Shown: positions 16,253 through 25,190 of the stretch, in pieces | How the letters are laid out: the number at the start of each line of letters is the position of its first letter | Numbering within the stretch: the stretch's first letter is position 1 | Source of the DNA: Bacteroidota bacterium | Lineage (GTDB): Bacteria; Bacteroidota; Bacteroidia; Flavobacteriales_D; Crocinitomicaceae | Direction of reading: 5' to 3' | Length of the DNA stretch: 40,405 nucleotides | Assembly: GCA_024280155.1 (NCBI GenBank) | Contig: JAJRQQ010000019.1 | Span: 1-40,405 of the forward strand | Made by a program: the position numbers and the translations under genes | Notes under the pieces: generated by a model | Databases searched by the model: none | Told to the model about the DNA's origin: nothing | Seen by the model: only the letters and a program-made list of their open reading frames with translations

Positions 16253-17128
16253 TTAACCGTTCAATGCTTCAGCACCACCAACGATTTCTAAAATTTCATT
16301 TGTAATTGCTGCCTGACGAGCTTTATTGTATGATAACGTAAGATCATCTTTCATTTCTCCTGCATTATCGGTTGCTTTATGCATCGCAGTCATTCGAGCT
16401 CCATGTTCAGAGGCATGAGAATCTAAAAGTCCTTTAAACAACTGGATTTTCAATGACTTTGGAATTAAATCAAGAACGATTTCAGTTTTACCTGGTTCAA
16501 AAATATAATCCCCGGTATTATGACCACCCTCTTGTTCGATTGAAACAATTGGCAAGAAATCTTCAGACATTACTTCTTGGTTCGCAGCATTGATAAATTT
16601 ATTGTAAACAACAATTATCTTATCAAATTGCTTAGATGAAAACAAATGCATAATCTCTTCACCGATAATTGCAGTATCTTCGAAAGATAAATCGTTAAAA
16701 ATATCTTCTACAGGTGCAATTACATCGTTGATAAAATATTTATCTGTTTTCTTATAAACGTCTTTGATTTTCTTTCCTAAACAAAGTACCTTTGGATTAT
16801 TATCAGCAAATTCAACATTCACCAATTGATTCACACGTTTAATTACGTTGTTATTGAATCCACCACATAGTCCACGGTTAGAAGTAATACCGACGATTAA
16901 TACATTTTGAATTTCACGGTCTTCTGAGTAAGCATTCTCTGAAAGATCAAGAGTTGCACTTAAATTACCTAGAATTTCTTGTAACTTTTCAGCATAAGGT
17001 CGCATTTGCGTAATAGCATCTTGCGCTTTTTTCAGCTTTGCAGCAGAAACCATCTTCATTGCTGAAGTGATTTGCATCGTCGAGCTAATCGAGGTTATCC
17101 TGTTACGTATTTCTTTTAAGTTTGCCAT
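16253..17128 (-). CDS. atpG: ATP synthase F1 subunit gamma
   Basis: 291 residues from ATG 17128. A TTG nine bases further up could add three residues but ANLKEIRNRI is the usual N-terminus of this family. The gamma subunit is the rotor shaft of F1, coupling the c-ring to the catalytic alpha3beta3 head. The two coiled-coil ends are plain: N-terminal TMQITSAMKMVSAAKLKKAQ and C-terminal ARMTAMHKATDNAGEMKDDL to NEILEIVGGAEAL. Last gene of the atpBEFHAG operon, followed by a strong terminator; atpD and atpC are not here, which is the common Bacteroidota layout with beta and epsilon in another operon. A repeat-rich gap of about 70 bases separates it from atpA. Confidence 0.97.
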   Translation of the reverse strand: MANLKEIRNRITSISSTMQITSAMKMVSAAKLKKAQDAITQMRPYAEKLQEILGNLSATLDLSENAYSEDREIQNVLIVGITSNRGLCGGFNNNVIKRVNQLVNVEFADNNPKVLCLGKKIKDVYKKTDKYFINDVIAPVEDIFNDLSFEDTAIIGEEIMHLFSSKQFDKIIVVYNKFINAANQEVMSEDFLPIVSIEQEGGHNTGDYIFEPGKTEIVLDLIPKSLKIQLFKGLLDSHASEHGARMTAMHKATDNAGEMKDDLTLSYNKARQAAITNEILEIVGGAEALNG

Positions 17129-17142
17129 TCTATTCAATTAAA

Positions 17143-17202
17143 AATTAAGAATTAAAAATGGCTAGACCACTTCCAATTCTTAATTCTACATTCTTAATTC
17201 TA
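17143..17202. repeat. Inverted and direct AATT-rich repeats between atpA and atpG
   Basis: AATTAAGAATT (17143-17153) is the exact reverse complement of AATTCTTAATT (17175-17185), giving an 11-bp stem with a 21-base loop. The right arm repeats directly as ATTCTTAATTCTA at 17190-17202, reaching the atpA stop codon. Possible mRNA processing or stabilising element, or a dispersed intergenic repeat. Confidence 0.7.
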
Positions 17203-18774
17203 ATATTTAGAAGCGATTTCTTTTGCAACTTTAGCCAATACATCCGTTAACTCATCTGTATACTTTCCAGCTTTAAGTAAATCAAGTGTATCTCTATGTT
17301 TTGCATCCAAATAATCTAAATATTCATTTTCAAAAGCTTTCACTTTATCAATTGGAACATTCTGGATTAAACCTTTCGTTCCAACATAAATAATTGCAAT
17401 TTGTTTTTCAACAGGGTAAGGATCACCTTCCATTTGTTTCAAAATCTCAACATTTCTTGCTCCTTTATCTAGAACAGATTTCGTTGCAGCATCCAAATCA
17501 GAACCAAACTTAGCGAAAGCTTCAAGCTCTCTATATTGTGCTTGATCTAATTTCAAAGTACCCGCAACTTTCTTCATTGATTTAATCTGAGCATTACCAC
17601 CAACACGAGATACAGAGATACCAACGTTAATTGCTGGACGAATACCTGAGTTAAATAAATCAGACTCTAAGAAAATCTGCCCATCTGTAATCGAAATTAC
17701 ATTGGTAGGGATATATGCAGAAACATCACCTGCTTGAGTTTCAATAATTGGTAAAGCTGTTAATGAACCACCACCTTTAACGATATCTTTCAAAGAATCA
17801 GGTAAATCATTCATTTGTTTAGCGATTTCATCATTTGCAATGATTTTCGCTGAACGCTCTAATAATCTTGAGTGAAGATAAAATACATCTCCTGGGTATG
17901 CCTCACGTCCCGGTGGTCTTCTTAATAATAGAGAAACCTCACGGTAAGCAACGGCTTGTTTAGATAAATCATCAAAAACAATTAAAGCTGGACGACCAGT
18001 ATCTCTAAAGAACTCACCAATTGCAGCACCTGTCATTGGAGCATAAAATTGCATTGGAGCTGGATCAGCAGCATTCGAAGCAACAACAACAGTATAAGCC
18101 ATTGCACCTGCATCTTCAAATTTCTTAACAATACCTGCTACTGTTGAACCTTTTTGTCCAATGGCAACATATATACAAAATACAGGCTCACCTGCATCGT
18201 AAAATTCTTTTTGATTGATAATTGTATCGATCGCAACAGTTGTTTTCCCTGTTTGACGGTCACCAATAATCAACTCACGCTGTCCACGTCCAACTGGAAT
18301 CATTGCATCAACAGATTTTATACCTGTCTGTAATGGCTCATCTACGGGTTGACGGAAAATAACACCTGGTGCTTTTCTTTCGATCGGCATTTCGTATAAA
18401 GTTCCTTCGATTGGACCTTTACCGTCAATTGGGTTACCAAGAGTATCGACAACACGCCCAACCATTCCTTCACCAACATTCACAGATGCGATACGATTGA
18501 GACGTTTTACAGTATCTCCTTCTTTTACACCTGAAGAACGACCTAAAAGTACAGCTCCTACATTATCTTCCTCTAAATTCAGAGCGATTCCTTGAAGCCC
18601 ACCATCGAACTCAATTAATTCTCCGTATTGAACTCCATTAAGTCCATAAATACGAGCAATACCATCACCGATTGTAAGTACAGTACCTACTTCTTTCAAT
18701 TCCGTTTCAGAACGAAATCCTGAAAGTTGCTCTTTTAATATTGCAGAAACTTCTGCTGGTTTTACATCTGCCAT
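17200..18774 (-). CDS. atpA: ATP synthase F1 subunit alpha
   Basis: 524 residues, normal length. The alpha subunit forms the non-catalytic nucleotide sites of the F1 head and supplies the arginine finger to the catalytic beta sites. Seen: the beta-barrel start ([19 protein letters not shown]), the P-loop GDRQTGKT (residues 171-178), the Walker B-like [16 protein letters not shown], and the alpha/beta signature [14 protein letters not shown] with the finger arginine. The C-terminal helical domain ends [10 protein letters not shown]. It is followed by repeat DNA before atpG and preceded closely by atpH; the N-terminus [13 protein letters not shown] is the usual one. Confidence 0.98.
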   Translation of the reverse strand: MADVKPAEVSAILKEQLSGFRSETELKEVGTVLTIGDGIARIYGLNGVQYGELIEFDGGLQGIALNLEEDNVGAVLLGRSSGVKEGDTVKRLNRIASVNVGEGMVGRVVDTLGNPIDGKGPIEGTLYEMPIERKAPGVIFRQPVDEPLQTGIKSVDAMIPVGRGQRELIIGDRQTGKTTVAIDTIINQKEFYDAGEPVFCIYVAIGQKGSTVAGIVKKFEDAGAMAYTVVVASNAADPAPMQFYAPMTGAAIGEFFRDTGRPALIVFDDLSKQAVAYREVSLLLRRPPGREAYPGDVFYLHSRLLERSAKIIANDEIAKQMNDLPDSLKDIVKGGGSLTALPIIETQAGDVSAYIPTNVISITDGQIFLESDLFNSGIRPAINVGISVSRVGGNAQIKSMKKVAGTLKLDQAQYRELEAFAKFGSDLDAATKSVLDKGARNVEILKQMEGDPYPVEKQIAIIYVGTKGLIQNVPIDKVKAFENEYLDYLDAKHRDTLDLLKAGKYTDELTDVLAKVAKEIASKY

Positions 18775-18814
18775 CTTGTGTAGTTATTTAACTAGACTCT
18801 TTCGAATCCCAAAA

Positions 18815-19348
18815 TTATCGTGTTAAACGTTGTTTTAAATTATTAAACTGATTAGAAACGGTTGCATCCATATGCAAATCTCCCATTTTAACCAAGAAAC
18901 CACCAATTAGTGATTTATCTATTTCTTCTGTTACTTCTAAATCTCCTTCGACTGCAGCTTTCACTCTTGCTAGAATAGCTTCTTTTGTAGCTTCTTCTAG
19001 TTTTATTGCTGAAACGATAGTGATAGGAACAATTCCTCTGTATTCTTTCACTAAAGTATCAAAAGCAATTGCGATTGCTGGGAGCATTTCTTCTCTTCTA
19101 TTCTCTAAAACCAATTGAATAAAATCTTTCGATTCTTTTTCAAATTGATCAAAAATAATATTAAAAATAGTTTGCTTCTTATCTGATTTCACAATTGGTG
19201 ATGATAGCATCATTGTGAAATCATTCGATTCAGTACTTACTTGCGAAATAAAGTTCATATCACCTAAAATTGAATCAACCTTCTTTTGGTCAATTGCAAT
19301 TTCTAGTAATGCTTTTGCATATCGTGATGCTGCTTTCGTACTTTTCAT
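18815..19348 (-). CDS. atpH: ATP synthase F1 subunit delta
   Basis: 177 residues, normal for the delta (OSCP) subunit, which clamps the peripheral stalk to the top of F1. The N-terminal helical domain begins STKAASRYAKALLEIA, a family hallmark, and the C-terminal part has the conserved DKSLIGGFLVKMGD segment before the last helix ending LKQRLTR. It lies 11 bases after atpF and 40 bases before atpA, within the operon. Confidence 0.95.
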   Translation of the reverse strand: MKSTKAASRYAKALLEIAIDQKKVDSILGDMNFISQVSTESNDFTMMLSSPIVKSDKKQTIFNIIFDQFEKESKDFIQLVLENRREEMLPAIAIAFDTLVKEYRGIVPITIVSAIKLEEATKEAILARVKAAVEGDLEVTEEIDKSLIGGFLVKMGDLHMDATVSNQFNNLKQRLTR

Positions 19349-19359
19349 CTGAATCGTTC

Positions 19360-19854
19360 TTAGTTCAAATTAATATCTTCTACCAATTTCTCAGCCAATG
19401 CTTTTTGCTTCGCATCCGATGATAAATCTTCTCGAACTACTTTTTCAGCAATTTCAAGAGAGAATGCTGCAACTGTATTTTTCAATTCAGAAATTGCTGC
19501 TGATTTCTCAGCATTGATAACGCTCTTTGCAGAAGCAATCATTTTAGCACCTTCTTCTTTTGCAGTATCCTTCGCATCATTGACCATTTTAGATGCTGTT
19601 TCCTTCGCATCTTTTATCATAGAGTCTCTTTCAGCTCTAGCTTCTTTCAAAAGATTTTCGTTCTGCGCTTGCAAAACTTTCATTTCTTCTTTTGTTTTTT
19701 CAGCCAATTCTAAAGCTTCTGTAATTTTCTGTTCTCTTGCGTTCACTGCTCCAAGAATTGGTTTCCAAGCAAACTTCGTAAGAAGCAACATCAAAATTAT
19801 GAACACAAGACCTGTCCAAAACAACAATCCCATGTCAGGTGTAACTAAATCCAT
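19360..19854 (-). CDS. atpF: ATP synthase F0 subunit b
   Basis: 164 residues: one membrane helix near the N-terminus (FWTGLVFIILMLLLTKFAW, residues about 12-30), then a long charged coiled coil rich in Ala, Glu and Lys to the end. This is the peripheral-stalk b subunit that holds F1 against the a subunit. The motif KFAWKPILGAVNAREQKI after the helix is typical. It lies in the operon between atpE and atpH, with about 80 bases between it and atpE. Confidence 0.95.
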   Translation of the reverse strand: MDLVTPDMGLLFWTGLVFIILMLLLTKFAWKPILGAVNAREQKITEALELAEKTKEEMKVLQAQNENLLKEARAERDSMIKDAKETASKMVNDAKDTAKEEGAKMIASAKSVINAEKSAAISELKNTVAAFSLEIAEKVVREDLSSDAKQKALAEKLVEDINLN

Positions 19855-19932
19855 GTTTTATTTTTTAAATTTATTTTAAAAACAAATAAATTTCACCGCA
19901 ACCAACCGTTGCGGTGAAATTTACAATTCTTC

Positions 19933-20151
19933 TTAAGCTGGGTTAAGTCCCAAAAGACCTACAACCACTCCGAATAATGCTACACCCTCAATCAAGGCTG
20001 CTGCAATAATCATTGCTGTTTGAATTTTTCCTGAAGCTTCAGGCTGACGTGCGATCGCGTCCATTGCTGAACCACCAATCTTACCAATCCCTAATCCTGC
20101 ACCTAATACTGCAATACCTGCTCCAATTGCGGCTACACTACCTACCATCAT
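19933..20151 (-). CDS. atpE: ATP synthase F0 subunit c
   Basis: A 72-residue hairpin of two membrane helices that forms the rotor ring. The polar loop is ARQPEA (residues 34-39, with the RQP motif) and the proton-carrying carboxylate is Glu55 in ALIEGVALFG. The residue after it is Gly, not the Ser/Thr seen in sodium-binding c subunits, and no Gln partner is evident in helix 1, so a proton rotor is likely. The glycine-rich first helix (AGIAVLGAGLGIGKIGG) is conserved. It begins with two Met codons. Confidence 0.96.
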   Translation of the reverse strand: MMVGSVAAIGAGIAVLGAGLGIGKIGGSAMDAIARQPEASGKIQTAMIIAAALIEGVALFGVVVGLLGLNPA

Positions 20152-20181
20152 AACTATTTGTGTTTAAAAATTACTAATTAA

Positions 20182-21342
20182 CTAATGATGTGCTTCTTCC
20201 ACTGCAGCACCAATAAACAATGCTGAAAGCATTGCGAATAGATACGCTTGTAAGAAAGCCACCAACAACTCTAATACCGAAATAAACAATGCCATAGGAA
20301 CCGATAAAGCGCCCCATGCTGCATTCTCATTTATAAAGATAATAGAAACTAATGCCAATATAATGATATGCCCCGCTGTCATGTTCGCAAATAAACGAAC
20401 CATTAATGCAAAAGGTTTAGTCAAAATACCAACGACCTCAATTGGAATCATAATTGGCAACAAAGCGATCGGAACGCCTGGTGTTGCAAAAATATGTTTC
20501 CAATAATTTTTATTTCCTGAAAAAACCGTAACTAAAAGTGTACAAACTGCTAAAAAGAATGTAAACGTAATATTACCAGTTAAATTCGCTCCTATTATAG
20601 GAATTAGTCCAATCATATTACTAATGTAAATAAAGAAAAATATCGTCAATAAATATGGTACGTATTTTTTATATTTTTTCTCACCAATATTTGCCTTCGC
20701 AATATCATCACGAACAAAAACAACAAGAGGCTCCATAAATTTAGCAATACCTTTTGGTGCGACTGCTCCATTTTTCTTGTAAAACTTAGCTGTTGAGAAA
20801 AAGACAAGTAGAATAACGACAAAACTTGTAAAAAGAGCTACAACATTTCTTGTGATAGAAAAATCTAATGGTTTTGCATTATGCGCATGTCCGCTTTCAA
20901 AATGAATATCGCCATCTACATCTAAACCACTATCCGTTAATTTATAAATTTTCTCATGTAACAAAGCATAACCTTCAGCAGGTCCAGTTCCAGCGAAATA
21001 ATGCGTCTCTTTTCCAGTAACGTGATCTTTTGCAGTTCTTTCTTCTCCATGGTAAAAATGAGAAGACGAAAACACTTTCAAACCATCGTCCAAAAGAATA
21101 ATAGGCAAGTAAATTGAAACCCCTGTATGAGCACCTCCCCATAAATGCCATTGGTGCGCATCACTAATATGATGCATAATCATTTCATTTACATTGAAAG
21201 GCTCTTCATCATGTGCGCCTTCTACGTGAGAAGATTCCTCATGGGAAACCTCTGCGTGTTCATCAGACGCAAACACAGAAAAACTAAATGAAGCAATTGC
21301 AACAATTGCTAATAACGATCTATAAATACTCTTAATTCCCAT
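20182..21342 (-). CDS. atpB: ATP synthase F0 subunit a with long His/Glu-rich extension
   Basis: 386 residues, over 100 longer than the E. coli protein. Residues about 1-24 look like a signal peptide ending FSVFASDEH. A periplasmic segment of about 140 residues follows, rich in His, Asp and Glu (HAEVSHEESSHVEGAHDEE, MIMHHISDAHQWH). The membrane part has the essential Arg316 in ALMVRLFANMTAGH, and the last helix carries Glu358 and Gln365 (VLELLVAFLQAY), the half-channel residues. This long form is usual in Bacteroidota as far as I know. It is the first gene of the atpBEFHAG operon, with a perfect promoter at 21371-21400. Confidence 0.96.
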   Translation of the reverse strand: MGIKSIYRSLLAIVAIASFSFSVFASDEHAEVSHEESSHVEGAHDEEPFNVNEMIMHHISDAHQWHLWGGAHTGVSIYLPIILLDDGLKVFSSSHFYHGEERTAKDHVTGKETHYFAGTGPAEGYALLHEKIYKLTDSGLDVDGDIHFESGHAHNAKPLDFSITRNVVALFTSFVVILLVFFSTAKFYKKNGAVAPKGIAKFMEPLVVFVRDDIAKANIGEKKYKKYVPYLLTIFFFIYISNMIGLIPIIGANLTGNITFTFFLAVCTLLVTVFSGNKNYWKHIFATPGVPIALLPIMIPIEVVGILTKPFALMVRLFANMTAGHIIILALVSIIFINENAAWGALSVPMALFISVLELLVAFLQAYLFAMLSALFIGAAVEEAHH

Positions 21343-21370
21343 TGTTAATTAAATAGCTTGAATTTTGGCG

Positions 21371-21400
21371 CAAAGATATTGAAACTTTTAGAAGTGACAA
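21371..21400 (-). promoter_or_regulatory. Promoter of the atpBEFHAG operon, TTG-N19-TATCTTTG
   Basis: Read on the minus strand, TTG (21400-21398), 19 bases, then TATCTTTG (21378-21371): a full match to the Bacteroidota sigma factor consensus. The start point would be near 21364, giving a leader of about 20 bases before the atpB ATG at 21342. Confidence 0.8.
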
Positions 21401-21449
21401 TAAAAAAAGGTTAAATATCTCATGATTTTTTATGAAAATTCTTCGAAAC

Positions 21450-21473
21450 CTCATTTCTAAGTACAAAAATGAG
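21450..21473 (-). terminator. Weak hairpin behind the sprE-atpZ unit
   Basis: CTCATTT (21450-21456) pairs with AAATGAG (21467-21473), 10-base loop, lying just past the stop of the 126-residue membrane protein gene. There is no good T-run after it on the minus strand, so termination is uncertain. Confidence 0.35.
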
Positions 21474-21478
21474 TTCTT

Positions 21479-21859
21479 TTATTCATTCGAATTTACTCCT
21501 CGAATAAGAAGTATTGATTGAATAGTAAGTAATATTGTAAAAACACTGATTGTATGGAACCCAACGATTTTAAAGTTTGGAAATTTAACGTACACCATTG
21601 CAAGAAGCACGGCCATCATCGCTAACATCTGAAATGTTGTTAAAATTAAGAATCGATTGACAAAGGTTTCTCCATTTTTATTGAGTCCAGCCGCAATAAA
21701 AAATGCCCCAAAAACAAAAACGATAAAAACAATCAAATCCAACTTAAGAATTGCCAAAAAATCGACTTTAAAAACTTCCAAATAAGAGAAAATTAAATGA
21801 CTACCAAATATAACGATTGCTCCTGAGAGGAAATACTGTAAGTACTTTTTACTTTTCAT
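21479..21859 (-). CDS. Small four-helix membrane protein of the ATP synthase locus
   Basis: 126 residues with about four hydrophobic segments (around residues 8-25, 36-58, 67-90 and 100-118) separated by short polar turns such as LNKNGETFVNR. I do not recognise a named family. Its place between an AtpZ-like gene and atpB is where AtpI/AtpR-type assembly or accessory proteins lie in many bacteria, and the four-helix layout would fit an AtpI-like role in c-ring assembly; that is inference. Its start overlaps the AtpZ-like gene by 11 bases, so the two are probably translated together. Confidence 0.65.
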   Translation of the reverse strand: MKSKKYLQYFLSGAIVIFGSHLIFSYLEVFKVDFLAILKLDLIVFIVFVFGAFFIAAGLNKNGETFVNRFLILTTFQMLAMMAVLLAMVYVKFPNFKIVGFHTISVFTILLTIQSILLIRGVNSNE

Positions 21860-22079
21860 CTTTATTCATATTGATTACTTCTTTTATCATCAAATACAAA
21901 CTTGTTGAAACTCCAAACAACGAAAGTCCAAGTGTCCACCATGGGGTTTCATTTTGATGTTTCTCATCTAAATAGACGCCAAGCCAAGTAAAAAGACCTA
22001 TAATCAAACCCATTTGCACGCCTAATCCTGAAAATCTGGCGTATTTAGAAAAACCATTTGAGTTTTCTTTTTTCATCAA
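21849..22079 (-). CDS. AtpZ/AtpI-family protein
   Basis: 76 residues with two membrane helices: YARFSGLGVQMGLIIGLFTWLG, then a short loop DEKHQNETPWWTL, then FGVSTSLYLMIKEV. The GxGxQMG start, the W-LG end of helix 1 and the charged DE-H loop are the pattern of AtpZ/AtpI (PF09527) proteins encoded beside F-type ATP synthases, thought to help c-ring assembly or magnesium/calcium handling. Its ATG overlaps the end of the bactofilin gene by four bases. The symbol is left blank because AtpZ and AtpI naming in this phylum is not settled. Confidence 0.8.
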   Translation of the reverse strand: MMKKENSNGFSKYARFSGLGVQMGLIIGLFTWLGVYLDEKHQNETPWWTLGLSLFGVSTSLYLMIKEVINMNKDEK

Positions 22080-22474
22080 TAGACGATTCCCTCTTGCTTC
22101 GAAGATTGTTTAGAAACAGACTGACTGTTTCCCATCACACAAGTTCCATCAAACATAGCTCCTTCTTCAATAAAAAGCTTACCTGCGTTGATTTCTCCTG
22201 AAATTTTCGATGTTGACTTTAAAGCGAGAAGATTATCCACTTTAATGATGCCGACTACCTCGCCTTCAATGTCTGCATCTGCACATACAATCTCTCCTTG
22301 TACTGAACCATTTTTTCCAATGACTATTTTTGATGGACACGAGATATTTCCAATAACTTCACCATCAATCCGGAGATTTGAAGCCGTAACCATGTCTCCA
22401 ACTATTTTTGAACCTTCCATGATCGCATTCAAACGATCGGGGTTATTCGCTATGTCATTTTTTTTTGTTCTCAT
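22076..22474 (-). CDS. Bactofilin (polymer-forming cytoskeletal protein)
   Basis: 132 residues with the bactofilin core (PF04519): a right-handed beta-helix whose turns repeat about every 17-18 residues as IDGEVIGNISC, GSVQGEIVCADADIEGEVVGII and SKISGEINAGKLFIEEGAMFDG. Short polar tails flank the core, and no membrane helix is present. Bactofilins form filaments without nucleotide and act as scaffolds for cell shape, stalks or polar machines. Here it lies 3 bases after sprE and is coupled to the AtpZ-like gene, so it is co-transcribed with a secretion/gliding component; a role in placing that machinery is possible but unproven. Confidence 0.9.
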   Translation of the reverse strand: MRTKKNDIANNPDRLNAIMEGSKIVGDMVTASNLRIDGEVIGNISCPSKIVIGKNGSVQGEIVCADADIEGEVVGIIKVDNLLALKSTSKISGEINAGKLFIEEGAMFDGTCVMGNSQSVSKQSSKQEGIVY

Positions 22475-22477
22475 TGT

Positions 22478-25126
22478 TTAATAGTATTCTTCATAATACT
22501 CCTCATACAGATTAAGGTTCTGTTTTTGGAATAAAATTTTAAGATTATCTTTAGAAATCATGAATATCTTATTGTGTTGCAAGTCTAAAAGATATTTTCT
22601 TGTTTTCTTATATACTCGTATATATTCTGACGCATCCGATTCTTTCTCGAACTCACTTATCATCACAACACTTTGATCTTTGCCGTAAATTTTAGAAGAA
22701 ACTTTCAGTTTATCTCTACTAAAATATTCTCTATGAAAATCAATAATTCTTGATTTAGATAAATTTGATTTCTGCTTCGGTTCCAAGAAAATAATTACTT
22801 TGTACTTTGCTCTTTCATTGAAAATGAATGGATACTTACTTCCAAAATCTGCGGCAATATTCTTAGAATAACCATTCTTAATAATATCAAGCATTTCTTG
22901 CGCTTTTAACGCTTCGTTAGAACCTGGATACTCTTCTGTTACTTGTTCTAGAACAGGAATTAAAAGGTCTTTGTCTTCTTTCAGTTGCCCCATTGCTAAA
23001 GCTTTCAACAACATAAATTTAGCTCTAAAGACATTGTCAGGATCATTATCAATTACTTGCGTTGCTTTAGAAATTACAGGATAATAAATACCTCTATTGT
23101 ATCTATCCAACACTTTTACGTATTCTTGTTCAGCTAGTTTATCTCTTTCTTTCTTTTTAATGAAATAATTGGGATCTCTAAGATAGTTTGCATAATCACT
23201 GTTCGGGTAATTATTTAAAATATAGTCCTTGTATTTTTTCGCTTCTGTTGGGGTCGATTTTTCCAACAATTTAACCAATTGAAATGCAGAAAGAAGATTA
23301 TGTTCATTCTCAATGTCTTTTTCAAGAACAGCTTTAAATTCTGTTTCTGCAATTTCATCTTCACTCAACTGTTCTTTGTAGATAATCCCCGCGTTATAAT
23401 GCGCTTCGAGAAGTCGTTGATTAGAGAGAGCAAGTGCCGAATCACTTATTGGTAATTTTCCTGTCATATACTCCACGGTTAAGGTATCTAGAACCTCTAC
23501 AATTGTATCTTGGTTCTCCTCTCCGATATCTTCGTTCACTACATCTGCTGATGCAATTGTTTTCTCAGATCGTCTCCAATTATCCTCATCGGGTCTTTCT
23601 CCCCACATTTTTTTAAACTCCTCGTTGCCAGCCGCTTTCGTTTTCGCATTGTTCCAATACCATTTAGAACCCGTTCCTGTGGATGCAAAAAGATTTTCAT
23701 TTTGTTGTAATTCCCTCAACCTTTCAGCATCTCTTTGTTTTTTTCGCTGATCTTCTTCTTTAATTTGCTTGATGACTGATTTTAAATATTTATCTCTTGA
23801 ACCTTCGTCCATTAAAGCAATCAATTGAACACTGTCTTCATAATTCACCATTTCTACTGCAATTACAAGACTAGCTAGGTCATCTGCTTTATTCCGTATT
23901 GCTTCAGCATTTGGGTAATCATCATTAATTACTTGGGCGCAAGAATCATAATATTTCTGAGCAGGCACATAGTTTCTTTTCGAGAAGCTTAAATCACCTA
24001 AATCTTCGTAAGCCATCCCTTTTTGACGAGAATTATTCACTGAATAGAATGTACATTCGTGTAAGTATTCGATTCCTTTAGGTTCGTTGCCTTTACTAAA
24101 TTCAATATTTGCTAAAGCATAATAAATTTGGTCTTTGTATTCAGCATTCTTCGCATCACGAAGCATTTTCTTTAGTGCTTTTTCCGTTTTATCATCATTA
24201 CCTAGAAAAGCTTTTTTAAGTCGTGCATTGAAACTCATTTGAAAAGGTGCATTCCCTTTCAAGACTTTACTGTAATGTTTAACTGCATTTTCATTCTGTC
24301 CTTGTTCTTCATAAAGTTGGCCTAAAATAAAATGCACCCTTGTTTTTTCTGCTGAAGTTTTACCATATTCCAAAGAATTCTCTAGATATTCTATCGCTTT
24401 TGGATAATCTTGTTTTGCAATGGCTAACCTTGCTTTTGTTTTCTCAAAATCGAACTTAATCTTCTTCGGGAATTTTGCAATCTCGTCTCCTTTTTTCTTT
24501 TTCTTTTTCTTTTTATACTTCGACTTTTTAGGCTTGTTTTCTTTTCTCTCTTTCTCCTCTTGAATTGCTTTATCTAAATTGTCTAATTTGAATTGTGCCT
24601 CGGTCAAATCTCCACGAGTGATGTCAATTTTAGCCATCCATAATGCCCCGACATATAAAGAAGGGTCGTTTTTATAGAACTTTTTAACAAACTCAAAGCT
24701 TTTCATTGCACCTTCGTAATCTCGTCGATAATAAGATGCAACTCCAATGGTTGTCCAATTTTCATCAATCCAACGATTGTGTTCGTACTTCTTTTTAGAG
24801 GGCTTGTCATTGCTCGGCATACTGTGATCAGTAATCACCTTTGTACATTTTACAATCGCAGTATCAATTGCTGGATACATTCCTATCACCTGTTCTTCAT
24901 TCGGAATCAGCTCTACAGGGAGTAATTCGTAAAAATCTTCATCCGCTGACGCACTAAAAGAGTTCATTGAAGTTCTCAATAATTCGTTTGCGTTAAAATA
25001 ACCATTGTAATGAGCTGTCATTCCGTGATATGACCGACTAAGCAAGGTGTTTTTCTCCGTTGAGCACGCATAGAGCAGTGCAACAAGAAAGAAAAGAAGA
25101 GATGCTTTTTTTAAAAAATTAGTCAT
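22478..25126 (-). CDS. sprE: SprE/PorW-like TPR lipoprotein of type IX secretion
   Basis: 882 residues. A lipoprotein signal ends LLYACS with the lipidated Cys21. The mature protein is mostly helical repeats of TPR type (for example AIEYLENSLEYGKTSAEKTRVHFILGQLYEE near residues 255-285 and repeats around 310-400 and 590-780), with a lysine-rich linker (about residues 205-220, coded by a CTT/TTT-rich tract at about 24490-24520) and a charged central stretch. Near the middle is the segment GSKWYWNN. The C-terminal 120 residues form a separate domain. Length, lipobox, TPR layout and position before a bactofilin and ATP synthase genes match SprE (PorW), the outer-membrane lipoprotein needed for T9SS and gliding. 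First gene of its unit. Confidence 0.82.
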   Translation of the reverse strand: MTNFLKKASLLFFLVALLYACSTEKNTLLSRSYHGMTAHYNGYFNANELLRTSMNSFSASADEDFYELLPVELIPNEEQVIGMYPAIDTAIVKCTKVITDHSMPSNDKPSKKKYEHNRWIDENWTTIGVASYYRRDYEGAMKSFEFVKKFYKNDPSLYVGALWMAKIDITRGDLTEAQFKLDNLDKAIQEEKERKENKPKKSKYKKKKKKKKGDEIAKFPKKIKFDFEKTKARLAIAKQDYPKAIEYLENSLEYGKTSAEKTRVHFILGQLYEEQGQNENAVKHYSKVLKGNAPFQMSFNARLKKAFLGNDDKTEKALKKMLRDAKNAEYKDQIYYALANIEFSKGNEPKGIEYLHECTFYSVNNSRQKGMAYEDLGDLSFSKRNYVPAQKYYDSCAQVINDDYPNAEAIRNKADDLASLVIAVEMVNYEDSVQLIALMDEGSRDKYLKSVIKQIKEEDQRKKQRDAERLRELQQNENLFASTGTGSKWYWNNAKTKAAGNEEFKKMWGERPDEDNWRRSEKTIASADVVNEDIGEENQDTIVEVLDTLTVEYMTGKLPISDSALALSNQRLLEAHYNAGIIYKEQLSEDEIAETEFKAVLEKDIENEHNLLSAFQLVKLLEKSTPTEAKKYKDYILNNYPNSDYANYLRDPNYFIKKKERDKLAEQEYVKVLDRYNRGIYYPVISKATQVIDNDPDNVFRAKFMLLKALAMGQLKEDKDLLIPVLEQVTEEYPGSNEALKAQEMLDIIKNGYSKNIAADFGSKYPFIFNERAKYKVIIFLEPKQKSNLSKSRIIDFHREYFSRDKLKVSSKIYGKDQSVVMISEFEKESDASEYIRVYKKTRKYLLDLQHNKIFMISKDNLKILFQKQNLNLYEEYYEEYY

Positions 25127-25158
25127 TAAACGGTGTGTTATTCTGTAAGGAGGTATTA

Positions 25159-25179
25159 AAACTGAATAAAACTCAGTTT
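25159..25179 (-). terminator. Possible hairpin terminator behind yebC
   Basis: AAACTGA (25159-25165) pairs with TCAGTTT (25173-25179) around a 7-base loop, between the yebC stop and the sprE start. The stem is short and the tail only moderately T-rich. Confidence 0.35.
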
Positions 25180-25190
25180 ATTATATACAA

